Positions 64,000-64,000 of a DNA stretch of 64,000 nt are shown piece by piece. The stretch's first letter is position 1, and each line of letters opens with the position of its first letter. The DNA is from Gemmatimonadota bacterium (GTDB lineage Bacteria; Gemmatimonadota; Gemmatimonadetes; Longimicrobiales; Gaopeijiaceae), in assembly GCA_007121555.1 (NCBI GenBank), contig SKKH01000044.1, positions 33,479 through 97,478 on the forward strand, read 5' to 3'. Under the pieces are notes generated by a model. That model was not told the origin of the DNA. It did not search any database and worked only from the letters and a program-made list of their open reading frames with translations. Made by a program: the position numbers and the translations under genes.

Positions 64000-64000
64000 A

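Overview
The window is high-GC, gene-dense bacterial chromosome with almost every gene on the minus strand; only three real genes (a 5'-truncated amidohydrolase, a GNAT acetyltransferase and a membrane metalloprotease-like protein) are on the plus strand. The mix of families (several secreted amidohydrolases, a PATAN-TPR protein, DUF3179, a Minf_1886-family protein, peptidase-MA and matrixin-like proteins, an ExbB-ExbD-ExbD-TonB set) on a conventional Gram-negative housekeeping backbone suggests a member of Gemmatimonadota or a close relative. This is inferred from gene content and order; no rRNA is present to confirm it.

Layout. Bases 1-12 kb are an accessory, secreted-enzyme region: five amidohydrolases, three of them close paralogues, plus one DUF885 hydrolase and a DUF3179 lipoprotein. 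Four of these genes form one minus-strand operon. 12-18 kb holds a GNAT acetyltransferase, a small membrane protein, a peptidase-MA metalloprotease, a PATAN-wHTH-TPR protein, and an unusual protein with two DnaA-type AAA+ domains, the second of which has lost its Walker A motif. 18-24 kb is yggS-divIVA-ileS-rluD, in which ileS carries the non-canonical GLHH signature in place of HIGH. 24-26 kb is exbB-exbD-exbD-tonB with a clear promoter and terminator. 26.5-34 kb is a long operon: hypothetical protein-ugpQ-tilS-hpt-ftsH-folP-cdaA.

34-36 kb has two convergent predicted metalloproteases, then a CAT-anticodon tRNA with its own promoter. 36.5-42 kb is thiL-plsC-eno-ftsB with the NAD(P)HX repair gene and a Minf_1886 protein upstream. 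42-49 kb is glyA, leucine dehydrogenase and an acyl-CoA dehydrogenase / 3-hydroxyacyl-CoA dehydrogenase / thiolase set for branched-chain or short-chain acyl-CoA oxidation, plus a metallo-beta-lactamase-fold hydrolase. 49-51 kb is rex plus a DEDDh exonuclease, preceded by a good promoter and a perfect Rex operator. 51-54 kb is a partner-switching module (STAS antagonist, serine kinase, PP2C phosphatase) coupled to rsmA. 54-63.8 kb is a tightly packed run, yqeY-mutS2-dnaG-zinc ribbon protein-recJ-rsmD-coaD-pta, with many 4-base stop/start overlaps.

The last ~200 bases are non-coding and highly structured. They share sequence with short repeats found at 13.2, 35.3 and 36.2 kb, which points to a small dispersed repeat family. 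No CRISPR array, transposase, prophage or rRNA operon was seen. The most rewarding items for follow-up are the tandem DnaA-like protein, the GLHH IleRS, the Rex operator, the dispersed repeat family and the amidohydrolase/DUF885 cluster with its altered DUF885 active-site motif.
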